Positions 63,981-64,000 of a stretch of DNA of 64,000 bases are shown one piece after another (within the stretch, counting starts at the first letter, position 1; every line of letters starts with the position of its first letter). The notes under the pieces are model-generated. The model ran no database searches. It was not told the DNA's origin and saw only the letters and a program-made list of their open reading frames with translations. The stretch spans positions 1 to 64,000 of the forward strand of contig NZ_FOBF01000028.1 in assembly GCF_900109355.1 (NCBI RefSeq), given 5' to 3'. A program made the translations under genes and the position numbers. The stretch comes from Nonomuraea pusilla (GTDB lineage Bacteria; Actinomycetota; Actinomycetes; Streptosporangiales; Streptosporangiaceae).

Positions 63981-64000
63981 CGTTTAGGGTAAAAATCCCC

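Overview
The window is very G+C-rich, densely coded DNA with short overlapping genes, GTG and TTG starts and almost no AT-rich spacers. It carries an MsiK-less sugar ABC transporter, a class F sortase, paired FluC channels, a leaderless cysteine leader ORF and Rv1738-, Tgs1- and Rip3-like stress genes. All of this fits a filamentous actinomycete. A Streptosporangiaceae/Nonomuraea-like host is my guess from overall gene content; nothing in the window proves the genus. No rRNA, tRNA, insertion sequence or CRISPR array was seen.

Layout. (1) 1-12 kb: the end of a DoxX membrane protein, then a sulfur-scavenging operon. The operon starts with a leaderless Cys-containing leader peptide and possible attenuator hairpins. 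It continues with two flavin reductases, four luciferase-like flavin monooxygenases and a complete peptide-type ABC importer, nearly all joined by 4-nt start/stop overlaps. ASCH and NAD synthetase genes follow. (2) 13-26 kb: a carbohydrate-use locus with a GH35 beta-galactosidase behind a palindromic operator, a DUF2264 (probable glycoside hydrolase) protein, a DeoR/LacI-hybrid regulator, a sugar SBP and two permeases, a 2-hydroxyacid dehydrogenase, a secreted beta-helix protein and a membrane-anchored SurA-like protein. (3) 26-41 kb: a pentapeptide-repeat protein, a lipoprotein, a Ser/Thr kinase, a CsoR-family repressor, hemerythrin, FtsH, a P1B-5 metal ATPase fused to hemerythrin, DUF4389, a wax ester synthase/DGAT and a DUF1876 (Rv1738-like) protein. 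(4) 41-52 kb: a YbdK-type ligase and a signalling cluster made of a HAMP-array hybrid histidine kinase, an ANTAR-GAF-PAS-SpoIIE phosphatase and two STAS proteins, followed by decayed genes and a cupredoxin. (5) 52-57 kb: regulator-enzyme pairs (MarR/GbsR with a glycosyltransferase, TetR with DUF6653, an alpha/beta hydrolase) and more gene remnants. (6) 57-64 kb: a fluoride-riboswitch operon FluC-DUF190-FluC with a divergent second DUF190 gene, an MgtA-type P-type ATPase with a structured leader, an M50 protease with CBS domains and a sortase.

How the parts fit together. Upstream of ftsH, the P1B-5 ATPase, DUF4389/PLDc_N, the WS/DGAT gene, DUF1876/ybdK and mgtA I find copies of the palindrome GGGNCNWWNGNCCC, which matches the core of the DosR/DevR dormancy box. 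Three copies are perfect, and several come in tandem about 22 bp apart. With the DosR-regulon-like gene content this predicts a hypoxia/redox-stress regulon across 32-62 kb, although no DevR gene lies in the window. A second theme is in-frame minisatellite expansion inside enzymes (an LLM monooxygenase, DUF2264, the P1B-5 ATPase), together with a striking 20-bp tandem array between the sugar SBP and its permease.
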